Counted from the first letter of the stretch, positions 1 through 7,729 are shown. The stretch is DNA of 15,112 bases from an uncultured Oscillospiraceae bacterium (GCA_959596515.1 CAUFXR010000069.1:1-15112); one strand, 5' to 3'. A program made the numbers and translations. Notes: a model not told the origin generated them from the letters alone.

Positions 1-1223
1 ACGCTGTGCTTCACCTTTTCGTACACCTGATTCGGGGTCATCATGCCATCCTGAGGAATCTCCTCGATTTCCAGCAGTTTCTGGTCGTCCTCCGGCGCCG
101 TCTCGGAAACGGAGGAACTGGTGGTCTGCGGCGTCGTAATGGGTTCCTGGTTAAACCAGCCCGAGGCCAAACCGACACTGTACAAAACCATCGCCACGCC
201 CAACAGGACCAGTACCGCCCCGATAACCCACAGGAACACCTTGGTTTTCTTATTCATTTTCTTTTTCTCAGGGGGCTGAGGGGCCGGCATTCCCGAAGGC
301 GTCTTCTCAGGCGGCTGCGGCGGCGGAACAGATCCGATTTGCGACGCCGGAGTCGGCTGGGGCGCCGGCTGCTGGGGATAATAGCCGCCCTGATATCCCG
401 GGTAGTTCTGATAATATCCCGGTCTGCCGGCATAGCCGTAGGGCGTCGGGTTCTGGTAGGGGTGCGGCGCCTGATAGGGCGCTCTGCCATAGTAAGGCGG
501 CGGGGCCTGTCTTTGCTGGGGATTCCAGGCGCCCTGGTATTGTCCCTGCCCATAGGGATAATTCCGCGGAGGCTGACCATAGGGAGGCTGCCATCCGGGA
601 TTGGGCGCCGCCTGGACCGTCTGGGCCGCCTGGGCCGTCTGAGCTTCTGCACCGGAAATCGGCGCGCCCTGATCGTACGGCTGGGCAGCCGGCGGTTCTG
701 TTTTTCCTTCCTGGGTTTCTCCCTGTTCCGAAGCCTCAGAAGCCTCTGCTCCCGGCGTCCAGGCCGTTTCCGCCTGGAACGATTCCTGGGTTTCCTCCGA
801 TGGAGAACCTGTCTCCGGATCTTCCCGTGCCTGATCATTCGGTTCTAAATCGTCCGGGGACTGTCCGGTCCCCTCCTGGGGTTCCTGTCCGGGTTCCGTA
901 CCCAGCCCCCAGACTCCCGTTTCCGGCTGAGGAATCTCCAGGTTCTGCTCCTGGGCCATAGGCGCCGCCTCTTGACATTCCTGCGCCTGGCCGTTCGATT
1001 CCGGGTATTCCTCAGGCTGGCTTTCCGGGATTTTTCCCTCTGTCTCTCCGGCGGGCTGATCCCATTTCAGGTTGCCTTCCGGTTGATTTTCCTCTGAAAC
1101 AGAGGAGGGCGAATACGCTTCCCATCCTCTTTCGGAGGCCGCTTCTTCCTGCGCGGATTCTGGTCCGGTAACCGTCTCCTCACCAGACTGACTGGGATAT
1201 TCCGGCCATTCTCTATCCGTCAT
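1..1223 (-). CDS. HtrA-like (trypsin-type) serine protease, N-terminal part, cut by window edge
   Basis: The frame starts at ATG 1223, with a GAGGAG ribosome binding site 7 nt upstream, and stays open for 407 codons to the window edge. Residues 1 to about 200 are acidic and rich in Glu, Gln, Pro and Ser. Residues about 200-315 are rich in Pro, Gln, Tyr and Gly with repeated PYG/YPYGQ-like pieces. A KKKMNKKTK stretch precedes one hydrophobic segment at about 330-349 (FLWVIGAVLVLLGVAMVLY). A Ser/Thr-rich linker follows, then MTPNQVYEKVKHSV at the edge. In Gram-positive HtrA/DegP-like proteins a similar xxVYEKVxxSVV stretch opens the protease domain just after the membrane anchor. The family call therefore rests on architecture and this short motif; the catalytic His, Asp and Ser lie outside the window. 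The positive-inside rule puts the long arm in the cytoplasm and the protease part outside. It follows the sensor kinase by 21 bp, so it is probably co-transcribed with the two-component genes. Another anchored extracellular protein is possible. Confidence 0.72.
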   Translation of the reverse strand, partial: MTDREWPEYPSQSGEETVTGPESAQEEAASERGWEAYSPSSVSEENQPEGNLKWDQPAGETEGKIPESQPEEYPESNGQAQECQEAAPMAQEQNLEIPQPETGVWGLGTEPGQEPQEGTGQSPDDLEPNDQAREDPETGSPSEETQESFQAETAWTPGAEASEASEQGETQEGKTEPPAAQPYDQGAPISGAEAQTAQAAQTVQAAPNPGWQPPYGQPPRNYPYGQGQYQGAWNPQQRQAPPPYYGRAPYQAPHPYQNPTPYGYAGRPGYYQNYPGYQGGYYPQQPAPQPTPASQIGSVPPPQPPEKTPSGMPAPQPPEKKKMNKKTKVFLWVIGAVLVLLGVAMVLYSVGLASGWFNQEPITTPQTTSSSVSETAPEDDQKLLEIEEIPQDGMMTPNQVYEKVKHS

Positions 1224-1244
1224 GGTAACACTCCTCGCTGTAAA

Positions 1245-2714
1245 TTATTCTTTTAATAGGGGCGGCTGTTCCTCCGGCTGCTTGGGCAGCCAAAATTCAA
1301 ACTCACAGTATTCGCCTTCCACGCTGCTGACGGTGATATCGCCGCCATGAAGCTTGATGATGGTTCTCACAATATAAAGTCCCAAACCCATGCCGTTTTT
1401 ATCCATGCTTCTGGATTTATCGGTTTTATAAAACTTATCAAAAATGAGAGAAATCTCATCGGCGGCAATTCCCTGTCCGCTGTTTCTGATTTTGACCACC
1501 GCTTTGGTTCCCTTATTCAGAATCCGTACGTCGATATACCCCTGGGGATTGACAAACTTCACGGCGTTTTCCACCAGGTTATACACCACCTGATGGATCA
1601 TATCCGGATCCCCATCCACAAAGATGGTTGGCGCCTCCTCCAGGCCTCGGATTTCCACTTCTTTTTTCTCGATGCTGTCCTCAAAAGTAATCATCACCGA
1701 TAGGACAACATCTCTCAGTTCAAAGCAGGTCTTGTTCATCCGAAGCTCGCCGTTGTCGATTCTGGAAAGATCCAGCATGGTTCTCACCAGACGGGAAAGC
1801 CGTTTCACTTCATCGGAGACGATTTTCAGATAATAGTTTTGCTTGTCCTGCGGAATGGTCCCGTCCAGAATCCCGTCGATGAATCCGGCGATGGTGGTCA
1901 TGGGCGTTTTCAGCTCATGAGACACATTGGCGATGAAGCTTCTCCGGGTACCCTCAGAGGAGGAAAGAGAAGCCGCCATATTGTTAAAGGCCACCGCCAG
2001 TTCCCCGATCTCGTCGTCGCTGGTCACCGGCACACGCCGGGAGAAATCTCCCGATCCGAAGCACCGGGCGGCCTCAGCCATTTCGCGCAGGGGGCGGACC
2101 ATTTTATACGAGAACAAACCTACAGCGAAAAAGGAAATTGTCAGCGCCGCGATGGCGGCGAACAGAAACATTTTCAAAACATCGTTGCGAAACGCGGTGA
2201 GATACAGGGTATCTGTCGCAGTAAATACTGCTCCGACCTGGATACCGGATTCCGAGGTTACCGGGACCCCTACGATAAAATGGGAATATGGATAAATCCC
2301 ACCCAGATTGCTGGTACTGACAAAGCCGTTATTCAGAACATCTTTCATGATTTTATCTGGGATATTCTGCTGCGTATGGATACAATTACCGCCCTCTGAG
2401 CAGAGCAGGGTTTTTCCCTGAACGTCGGTGATAAAAATATCCGCGTTGCTGGAATCGGAAAAGGTACTTAAAAAGCCCTGGAGCACGTACCGGTTGGAAA
2501 TATAATAATTACCGGTATCCGCATCCTCCACTAGACTGTTTTGAGTCAGCTCGGAAATACTTTCCGCGTTCCGGCGCAGAAGCTCATTTTTATCGTTTTG
2601 CCAATACTGGGAAATAAAAAACAGCAGCATGGTGCCCAGAAGCAAAAAGCTGATCAGCACAATAGACATACTGACCTGAAGATACTTTTTAAATAACGTC
2701 TTACGCGCGGCCAC
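1245..2714 (-). CDS. Membrane sensor histidine kinase (two-component system)
   Basis: This 489-residue kinase starts at a GTG placed directly after the stop codon of the response regulator gene, with GAGGTG 9 nt upstream inside that gene; the two are probably translationally coupled. Membrane segment 1 lies at about residues 14-35, an extracytoplasmic sensor at 36-180 and membrane segment 2 at about 181-204. A HAMP linker follows (about 205-255), then HisKA with the phosphorylated His266 in VSHELKTP. The HATPase domain has its N box around Asn383, NSGQGI at 411-416 and GMGLGL at 441-446. All key residues are present. The sensor region carries two cysteines, C105 and C111, in a CSEGGNC motif. 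The protein should autophosphorylate His266 and pass phosphate to Asp54 of the neighbouring regulator. The signal is unknown; the HtrA-like gene downstream points to envelope or secretion stress, as with Bacillus CssRS, but that is inference. Confidence 0.95.
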   Translation of the reverse strand: MAARKTLFKKYLQVSMSIVLISFLLLGTMLLFFISQYWQNDKNELLRRNAESISELTQNSLVEDADTGNYYISNRYVLQGFLSTFSDSSNADIFITDVQGKTLLCSEGGNCIHTQQNIPDKIMKDVLNNGFVSTSNLGGIYPYSHFIVGVPVTSESGIQVGAVFTATDTLYLTAFRNDVLKMFLFAAIAALTISFFAVGLFSYKMVRPLREMAEAARCFGSGDFSRRVPVTSDDEIGELAVAFNNMAASLSSSEGTRRSFIANVSHELKTPMTTIAGFIDGILDGTIPQDKQNYYLKIVSDEVKRLSRLVRTMLDLSRIDNGELRMNKTCFELRDVVLSVMITFEDSIEKKEVEIRGLEEAPTIFVDGDPDMIHQVVYNLVENAVKFVNPQGYIDVRILNKGTKAVVKIRNSGQGIAADEISLIFDKFYKTDKSRSMDKNGMGLGLYIVRTIIKLHGGDITVSSVEGEYCEFEFWLPKQPEEQPPLLKE

Positions 2715-3404
2715 TTATTCCTTCACCTCGAATTTGTAACCCACGCCCCAAACTGTTTTCAGCGCCCATTGATCGGAAACACCCTCCAGTTTTTCTCTTA
2801 AGCGCTTAACATGGACGTCTACCGTACGGCTATCGCCGTAATAATCAAAGCCCCAAACCTCGTCGAGAAGCTGATCCCGGGTGAACACCCGGTTGGGATT
2901 GCTGGCCAGATGATAAATCAGCTCCATCTCTTTCGGCGGGGTATCCACCTGCACGCCGTTGACCTTAAGCTCATAATTGGTCAAATTAATGGAAAGCTTA
3001 TCATACTTAACCTCTTTCACAGCCTCGCCCTGATTTTGTCCCGTACGGCGCAGCACCGCCTTGATCCGGGCCACTACTTCTTTGGTCTCAAAGGGTTTCA
3101 CGATGTAATCGTCGGCGCCCAACTCCAGGCCCAGCACCTTGTCAAACACCTCGCCTTTGGCGGTAAGCATGATAATCGGCACCTGAGATTTTTTCCGAAT
3201 CTCACGGCAAACCTGCCAGCCATCCAGCTGGGGCAGCATGATATCCAGCAAAATCAGCTCCGGATTCTCTTTTTCATTGAGCTCCACCGCTTCCTTGCCG
3301 TCGTTGGCGATCACCACTTGGTAGCCTTCCTTTTCTAGGTAAAGGCGGAGTAATTCGCATATATTTTTATCGTCGTCAACGACCATGATTTTGCCTAATT
3401 CCAT
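2715..3404 (-). CDS. OmpR/PhoB-family response regulator
   Basis: This 229-residue protein begins at ATG 3404 with an AAGGAGAG ribosome binding site 7 nt upstream. The receiver domain covers about residues 4-117: acidic pocket D10-D12, phosphate-accepting Asp54 in LLDIMLP, Thr81 in MLTAKG and Lys103 in DDYIVKPFE. The winged-helix DNA-binding domain fills about 130-228, with NRVFTRDQLLDEVWG followed by SRTVDVHVKRLREKL, typical of OmpR/PhoB proteins. It should bind DNA as a dimer when phosphorylated by the kinase encoded immediately downstream. It is the first gene of the operon and may control its own promoter and the HtrA-like gene. The sequence alone does not tell whether it corresponds to CssR, PhoP, ResD or another subgroup. 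Confidence 0.96.
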   Translation of the reverse strand: MELGKIMVVDDDKNICELLRLYLEKEGYQVVIANDGKEAVELNEKENPELILLDIMLPQLDGWQVCREIRKKSQVPIIMLTAKGEVFDKVLGLELGADDYIVKPFETKEVVARIKAVLRRTGQNQGEAVKEVKYDKLSINLTNYELKVNGVQVDTPPKEMELIYHLASNPNRVFTRDQLLDEVWGFDYYGDSRTVDVHVKRLREKLEGVSDQWALKTVWGVGYKFEVKE

Positions 3405-3450
3405 TAAAATCTCTCCTTCAATGTGATTTTAATTAAACATTATTGAATTT

Positions 3451-3456
3451 ATTATA
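3451..3456 (-). promoter_or_regulatory. Likely -10 box of the regulator-kinase-HtrA operon
   Basis: On the minus strand this reads TATAAT, 47 bp before the regulator start codon. No good TTGACA-like box lies 16-18 bp upstream (the hexamer there is ACCATT), which is common in promoters that need an activator; positive autoregulation is possible but not shown. Confidence 0.5.
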
Positions 3457-3873
3457 GTACAGAACCCCCAATAAATGGTGAACATTTTCTGAACCAAACC
3501 TGTTTTTTTCGTGTTTTTCAGTGATATTCTCCATAAATGAAAGCCGTCCCGTCAAAAACGGAATAAAAGACTGCGGCGAAACCCGTCGCTGTCCATAAAT
3601 CCAAAAAATTTTCACTTGTCACCGTCCAAGATACTTTCCGGTTATTCTCAAATTTCTCTCAGAGACAATAAGGTTTTATCGATTCCTTTCGGCGAATCCT
3701 GTAAGCATTGGTCCCGAAGCGATGTTTCGCTTTATCGGTTCAATGGATCCTAGTTCAATGGGTTCGGTTCTCCGCATCTGTTTGCGCAAACCGCTGAAGT
3801 GATTTGTTCACCTGGTTTCCCGCCGCTCCTCGGAAATTCTCCGGGCTTCCCAGCCATATCCACATTTCTACGC
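3457..3873. other. Spacer between the two-component operon and the arginine cluster terminator
   Basis: I see no convincing gene here; the short open frames on the minus strand lack good ribosome binding sites and family features. It holds a 6-bp perfect hairpin at 3717-3732 (AAGCGA, loop TGTT, TCGCTT), the minus-strand direct repeat CCATTGAAC twice around a GGATCC near 3737-3760, and the 12-bp palindrome GTTTGCGCAAAC at 3780-3791. Their roles are unknown. Confidence 0.5.
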
Positions 3874-3906
3874 AAAAAGAGGGTCCCTAGTAAGGACCCT
3901 CTTTTA
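3874..3906. terminator. Symmetrical intrinsic terminator downstream of argF
   Basis: A 9-bp perfect stem, AGAGGGTCC at 3878-3886 and GGACCCTCT at 3894-3902, closes a 7-nt loop. An A run lies on one side and a T run on the other, so minus-strand RNA reads stem then UUUUU. It lies 47 bp after the argF stop and should end the arginine transcript. The plus-strand T run is shorter, so any stop in that direction would be weaker. Confidence 0.9.
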
Positions 3907-3952
3907 TAAAAATAGATAAATCGGAAAATTCCGGCAGTGATCCCGGAAAAGA

Positions 3953-4864
3953 TCACGCCCTATCCGCCATCAGCTGCACCATGACCGCTTTCTGCGCATG
4001 GAGTCGGTTTTCCGCCTCCTCAAAAATTTCCGCCGCGTGAGCCTCGAACACTTCAGCGGTAATTTCCTCGCCGCGGTGTGCGGGCAGACAATGCTGCACC
4101 ATGGCGTCTTTGTGGGCTGCCGCCATTAACTCGTCGTTGATCTGATAACCCGCAAAAGCCTTTTTCCGCTTCTCCGCTTCTCCTTCCTGACCCATGGACG
4201 CCCAAACATCAGTAATGAGCACATCCGCGTCTTTAGCCGCCTCCAGAGGTGTTCTGCAAAGCTCAAAGCAGTCATACTCCTTGGCGAAATCCAGCACCCG
4301 GGGATCTGGATCATAACCCTCGGGACAGGCAACAGAAACCGCCATCCCGGTTTTCAAGCCGCCAACAATCAGGGAATTCATCATGTTATTGCCGTCCCCG
4401 ATAAAGCACATTTTCAGGCCTTCCAACTTGCCCTTAAACTCCCGAATGGTCATCAAATCCGCCAGCACCTGGCAGGGATGACAGAAGTCGGTCAGGCCGT
4501 TGATGATGGGAATATCACCGTATTCCGCCAGAGCCTCCACCTCGCTCTGCTCAAAAGTACGGATCATAATACCATCTAAATAACGGGAAAGCACACGGGC
4601 GGTATCCTGAACCGGCTCGCCCCGGCCGATCTGCATATCCTTGGCGGAAAGGAAAATAGGCATACCGCCCAGCTGATACATTCCTACCTCAAAGGAAACT
4701 CTGGTGCGGGTAGAAGATTTCTGAAAAATCATGCCCAACGTCTTCCCCGCCAGACGCTTATGCTCGATGCCGTGCTTCAGTTCATACTTCAGCTGGTCCG
4801 CCAGATTTAAAGTGTCCACGATTTCCTGACTGCTCCAGTCCAGAAGCTTTAATAAATGTTTCAT
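3953..4864 (-). CDS. argF: Ornithine carbamoyltransferase
   Basis: This 303-residue enzyme makes citrulline from ornithine and carbamoyl phosphate in the cytoplasm. The carbamoyl-phosphate motif STRTR lies at residues 51-55, HPCQ at 129-132, the ornithine-side DVWASMG loop at 219-225 and HCLPAHRG at 258-265. The HCLP signature with DVWASMG separates it from aspartate and most other carbamoyltransferases. Length is normal for the family. The start follows a GGAGGG site that overlaps the last codons of argD, and only 4 bp separate the two genes, so translation is probably coupled. It is the last gene of the cluster before the terminator. In an ArgJ-containing cluster this fits an anabolic rather than catabolic (arcB) role; no arcA or arcC is nearby. 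Confidence 0.97.
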   Translation of the reverse strand: MKHLLKLLDWSSQEIVDTLNLADQLKYELKHGIEHKRLAGKTLGMIFQKSSTRTRVSFEVGMYQLGGMPIFLSAKDMQIGRGEPVQDTARVLSRYLDGIMIRTFEQSEVEALAEYGDIPIINGLTDFCHPCQVLADLMTIREFKGKLEGLKMCFIGDGNNMMNSLIVGGLKTGMAVSVACPEGYDPDPRVLDFAKEYDCFELCRTPLEAAKDADVLITDVWASMGQEGEAEKRKKAFAGYQINDELMAAAHKDAMVQHCLPAHRGEEITAEVFEAHAAEIFEEAENRLHAQKAVMVQLMADRA

Positions 4865-4868
4865 TGGC

Positions 4869-6047
4869 TTAGCCCTCCAAAATCGATTTTTCTAATATTT
4901 CCAGACCCTGGTCGATCTCCTCATAGGTGATGTTCAGCGGCGGCAGCAGACGAACCGCAGTTTTCGCTGTCAGTACCAGCAGTCCGTTTTCCACACAACG
5001 GTTGGCCACCTCTTTAGCGTTATTCTTTTCCAGCACAATTCCGATCATCATGCCCAAGCCCCGTAGCTCCTGAACTCCCGCCATTTTCCCCAGTTTTTCC
5101 CGGAAATATTGGCCTTTTTCTTTTACTGATTGTATAAATTTCTCATTTGACACTCTTTGTAAAATTTCTAATCCTCCGGCACAGGCGACAGGGTTACCGC
5201 CAAATGTGGTTCCATGCATTCCAGCGCCCAGTACCTCGCCCAAGCGAGAGGCGCACAGACAGGCTCCAATGGGAAGTCCGCCGCCCAGGCCCTTCGCCGA
5301 GGTAATCACATCAGGAATAATCCCATACTGCTCAAAGCAGTAAAGGGAACCGGTTCTGCCGATACCCGTCTGCACTTCGTCAATCATCAGCAGGAGATCT
5401 TTTTCCTTGCACAACGCGGCAACTTTCTGTGCAAAATCCTTTTCCAGCGGCATGACCCCGCCTTCACCCTGGATCAATTCCATTAATACCGCGCAGGTAT
5501 TATCGGTAACACAGGACAACAGGCTTTCAAAGTCGTTGGCCTTTGCGTAGGAAAAGCCTTGGGTAAAGGGCCAGAAATGTTCATGAAACACATCCTGGCC
5601 GGTGGCCGCCAGCGTGGTCACTGTTCTGCCGTGGAAAGAGTTCACTAACGTAACGATCTCTGTTCTCTGCTTGCCGTATTTGTCGGCGCTGTATTTTCTG
5701 GCCAGCTTGATAGCGCATTCATTGGCTTCAGCCCCCGAATTACAGAAAAACACCTTGCCAAAGCCGGTCAGCCGGCACAGCTCCGCGGCCAGTTTCGTCT
5801 GAACGGGAGAATAGTACAAGTTACTCATATGCTGAATCTTGCCGGCCTGCTTGGTGACCGCGCTCACCCAGCCGTCGTCACAGTAACCAAGGCTGTTAAC
5901 GCCGATCCCGCTGGTAAAGTCGATGTATTGTTTTCCTTCCGTATCTGTAGCGACAGCGCCTTTCCCCGAGACCAGCGCCACGGGAAACCGTCCGTAAGTG
6001 GGCATCAGGTTTTCCTGTTCCTGCCGCTTAACTTCCTCAAAATTCAT
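4869..6047 (-). CDS. argD: Acetylornithine aminotransferase (PLP-dependent, class III)
   Basis: It converts N-acetylglutamate semialdehyde to N-acetylornithine with glutamate as amino donor. I place the start at ATG 6047 (MNFEEVKRQ), with AGAGGAAA about 6 nt upstream, giving 392 residues. An in-frame ATG at 6083 would add 12 residues (MAFYYGRKRGNS) but has no clear ribosome binding site and reads through the real one. With the 6047 start, NSGAEANE lies at about 103-110, SFHGRT at about 137-142, DEVQTG at 223-228 and the PLP lysine at K252 in TSAKGLGGG. Length is normal. Related class III enzymes such as ornithine or GABA aminotransferase are less likely given the neighbours argB and argF. It may also act on succinyldiaminopimelate, as some ArgD proteins do; nothing here tests that. 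Confidence 0.95.
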   Translation of the reverse strand: MNFEEVKRQEQENLMPTYGRFPVALVSGKGAVATDTEGKQYIDFTSGIGVNSLGYCDDGWVSAVTKQAGKIQHMSNLYYSPVQTKLAAELCRLTGFGKVFFCNSGAEANECAIKLARKYSADKYGKQRTEIVTLVNSFHGRTVTTLAATGQDVFHEHFWPFTQGFSYAKANDFESLLSCVTDNTCAVLMELIQGEGGVMPLEKDFAQKVAALCKEKDLLLMIDEVQTGIGRTGSLYCFEQYGIIPDVITSAKGLGGGLPIGACLCASRLGEVLGAGMHGTTFGGNPVACAGGLEILQRVSNEKFIQSVKEKGQYFREKLGKMAGVQELRGLGMMIGIVLEKNNAKEVANRCVENGLLVLTAKTAVRLLPPLNITYEEIDQGLEILEKSILEG

Positions 6048-6094
6048 GCTGTTTCCTCTTTTCCTGCCGTAATAAAAAGCCAAATCCCGCCGAC

Positions 6095-6111
6095 CGGCCG
6101 AAAACCGGCCG
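6095..6111. other. GC-rich hairpin in the argD leader
   Basis: CGGCCG, loop AAAAC, CGGCCG form a 6-bp all-GC stem about 50 bp before the argD start. On the minus strand a CTTTTTATTA stretch follows some 15 bp later. It could slow or partly stop transcription between argB and argD or protect the argD message; the T run is too far from the stem for a standard terminator. Confidence 0.4.
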
Positions 6112-6235
6112 CCGGGTGGCTGCGAATAATCCTAAGACGCTTTCCCGTCTTTATCATCGTGTTCTGAAGCTCACCTTTTTCATTGCGCTTCCTTCAGTTG
6201 CACCATTTACACTGTATGTTATTTGCCCTTTCGGG

Positions 6236-6373
6236 CTTTGCACTTTGCTTGTCTCGCTACCGGCAATTTTCGAGCTTTGTACTTTGCCTGTCTCGCTGCC
6301 GGCAATTTTCGAGCTTTGCCCTTCGCCTGTCTCGATATCGGCAATTTTCGAGCTTTGCCCTTTTGCCCGTGTC
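6236..6373. repeat. 39-bp tandem repeat, three copies plus a fragment, between argB and argD
   Basis: Copies occupy 6236-6274, 6275-6313 and 6314-6352, with a partial, slightly shifted fourth from 6353 to about 6373. Each begins CTTTG and ends GGCAATTTTCGAG; the middle varies at several positions (for example CTACC, CTGCC, ATATC). Because 39 is a multiple of 3, any frame through it yields a 13-residue repeat. On the strand of the arginine transcript one frame reads KARKLPxxRQAKx and is open from a TTG at 6395 to a stop at 6219. The repeat lies fully between the argB stop and the argD start. Confidence 0.92.
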
Positions 6374-6404
6374 TTTTTTGCTTACACTTTTTCAACGCGA
6401 ACTT

Positions 6405-6421
6405 TTCCCACGCTTTGGGAA
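6405..6421. other. Stem-loop just after argB
   Basis: TTCCCA, a 5-nt loop and TGGGAA form a 6-bp stem 15 bp past the argB stop. On the minus strand it is followed by AAAAG, not a T run, so it is more likely a message-stabilising hairpin than a terminator. Confidence 0.4.
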
Positions 6422-6436
6422 CTTGCGTGTTTTTTC

Positions 6437-7309
6437 TTAATAGAACATGGTGCCGATGCCCTCGTCTGAGAACAGTTCAATGAGAATAGAGTGGCTGATC
6501 CTGCCGTCGATGATATGTGCTCTGCCAACGCCCTGGCGCACCGCGTCCACGCAGCAGTCGATTTTAGGGATCATGCCGCCGCTGATAATACCTTCCTTTT
6601 TCAGCATCGGCACTTCGCTGACATTGACCACCGGGATCAGGGTATTTTCGTCGTCTTTATCCCTGAGCAAGCCTTTGACGTCAGTCATCAGAATTAATTT
6701 AAGCGCCCCCAGCTTGGCCGCGATACTGGCGGCCGCCACATCGGCGTTGACATTGTAGGTTTCTCCGTGATAGCCTCCGGCAATGGTGGAAATCACCGGG
6801 ATATATCCCTTTTCCACGGCGTCGTTGATCACGTCTGTATTCACGTTGGTGATCTCTCCCACAAAGCCAAGATCCTCAGCGGAGGCTCTCTTTTCCGCCA
6901 TCAGCATCCGGTTGTCCAGGCCGCACAGGCCCAGGGCCCGGCCGCCCAGCTGTTCCAGCAATTTGACCAGATCCTTGTTCACCTTGCCGGCCAGCACCAT
7001 TTGAACGATATCCATGGTTTCCGCGTCCGTATAGCGCATACCGTTGATGAATTTGCTTTCCTTGCCGATTTTCTTCAGCATGGCGCTGATCTCCGGGCCG
7101 CCGCCGTGGACTAAAACCACGTTAATGCCGACCAGCTGCATCAGCACGATATCTCGCATCATAGCGTCTTTCAGTTCCTCATTGATCATGGCGTTTCCGC
7201 CATATTTGACCACGATGGTTTTTCCCGCCCACTTTTGAATATAGGGCAGCGCCTTTACCAGTACATTCGCCCGGTCTTGAATTGGAATTTCCATACTCGT
7301 CACGCCCAT
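6437..7309 (-). CDS. argB: Acetylglutamate kinase, likely arginine-feedback type
   Basis: This 290-residue amino acid kinase phosphorylates N-acetylglutamate, the committed step. Motifs in order: VVKYGGNAM at about residues 33-41, VHGGGPEI at about 68-75, LCGLDN at about 128-133, the NVNADVAA stretch near 188-195, TDVKGLL near 209-215, and the C-terminal IIDGRISHSILIELFSDEGIGTM. The extra N-terminal helix before KYGG and this C-terminal signature are typical of arginine-inhibited hexameric enzymes such as those of Thermotoga and Pseudomonas. Feedback here is expected because ArgJ makes the first acetylation step non-committing. The start is uncertain: ATG 7309 and ATG 7294 are both in frame and neither has a strong ribosome binding site. 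The argB gene stands apart, with 420 bp before it and about 390 bp after it. Confidence 0.96.
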   Translation of the reverse strand: MGVTSMEIPIQDRANVLVKALPYIQKWAGKTIVVKYGGNAMINEELKDAMMRDIVLMQLVGINVVLVHGGGPEISAMLKKIGKESKFINGMRYTDAETMDIVQMVLAGKVNKDLVKLLEQLGGRALGLCGLDNRMLMAEKRASAEDLGFVGEITNVNTDVINDAVEKGYIPVISTIAGGYHGETYNVNADVAAASIAAKLGALKLILMTDVKGLLRDKDDENTLIPVVNVSEVPMLKKEGIISGGMIPKIDCCVDAVRQGVGRAHIIDGRISHSILIELFSDEGIGTMFY

Positions 7310-7729
7310 TTCTATCTCAAAATATCAAAATCACAGATGGCAAACATAAAACGGAATGCCTGAATTTTCGAAAACGCAGACCGCCGAATCAGATTCCAGC
7401 TTGCCGCCGGCCGCACCTAAACACGAACTCAGAAACGCCCTAAAAGACGTTCCGCGGAAAACCCTTTGGAATGATACTCGGGATGCTCACGCGCAATCCT
7501 GGCGCCGCAACGCGATAAAGGAAAGCGGTCCCCGGCGCAAGCCTTTCCCCGTTTCACGTTTCTCCGGAAGGTTCTTTTGCCGCTGTCGGCAAAGGGCTTG
7601 CCCCCGCCTGCGCAGGCAAAATCTCTTCCCCGGCGAAATTGTCCCCGGTGAAATCTTTTTCCCGACCGCACCGACCAAAGGTTTTCTCCGGATCAAAGGC
7701 TTTGACCTTTCTCCGGTTCAAATTCTTTC
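7310..7729. other. Structured 420-bp spacer between argJ and argB
   Basis: No gene is supported. Structures include the hairpin TTTGCCG-CTGT-CGGCAAA at 7576-7593, the palindrome GCCTGCGCAGGC at 7606-7617, and TCCCCGGYGAAAT twice within about 7627-7654. The motif CCGGAGAAA recurs three times on the minus strand, twice within a 25-bp tandem TTTGAnCCGGAGAAA. ACCGCACC at 7665-7672 is perfectly complementary to GGTGCGGT at 7733-7740, inside the argJ end. None has a proper T run. The region could fold into an extended RNA structure after argJ. Confidence 0.55.
7576..7593. other. Perfect 7-bp hairpin in the argJ-argB spacer
   Basis: TTTGCCG and CGGCAAA close a 4-nt loop. The minus-strand RNA continues AGAACC after the stem, so it lacks the T run of an intrinsic terminator. 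It may act in mRNA processing or stability. Confidence 0.45.

Noticed and set aside
6..848. Long Arg/Leu-rich plus-strand frame opposite the HtrA-like gene
   Set aside because: It is the antisense shadow of the Pro/Gln-rich arm; its composition follows from the reverse strand and it has no family features.
3433..3615. Short minus-strand frame upstream of the regulator
   Set aside because: It lacks a ribosome binding site and recognisable features, and it overlaps the expected promoter.
3750..3956. 68-codon minus-strand frame overlapping the argF terminator
   Set aside because: It runs through the intrinsic terminator and starts within the argF end; no ribosome binding site supports it.
6116..6483. 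Three overlapping plus-strand frames across the 39-bp repeat
   Set aside because: The repeat length is a multiple of 3, so open frames arise automatically, and all run against the arginine transcript and into argB antisense.
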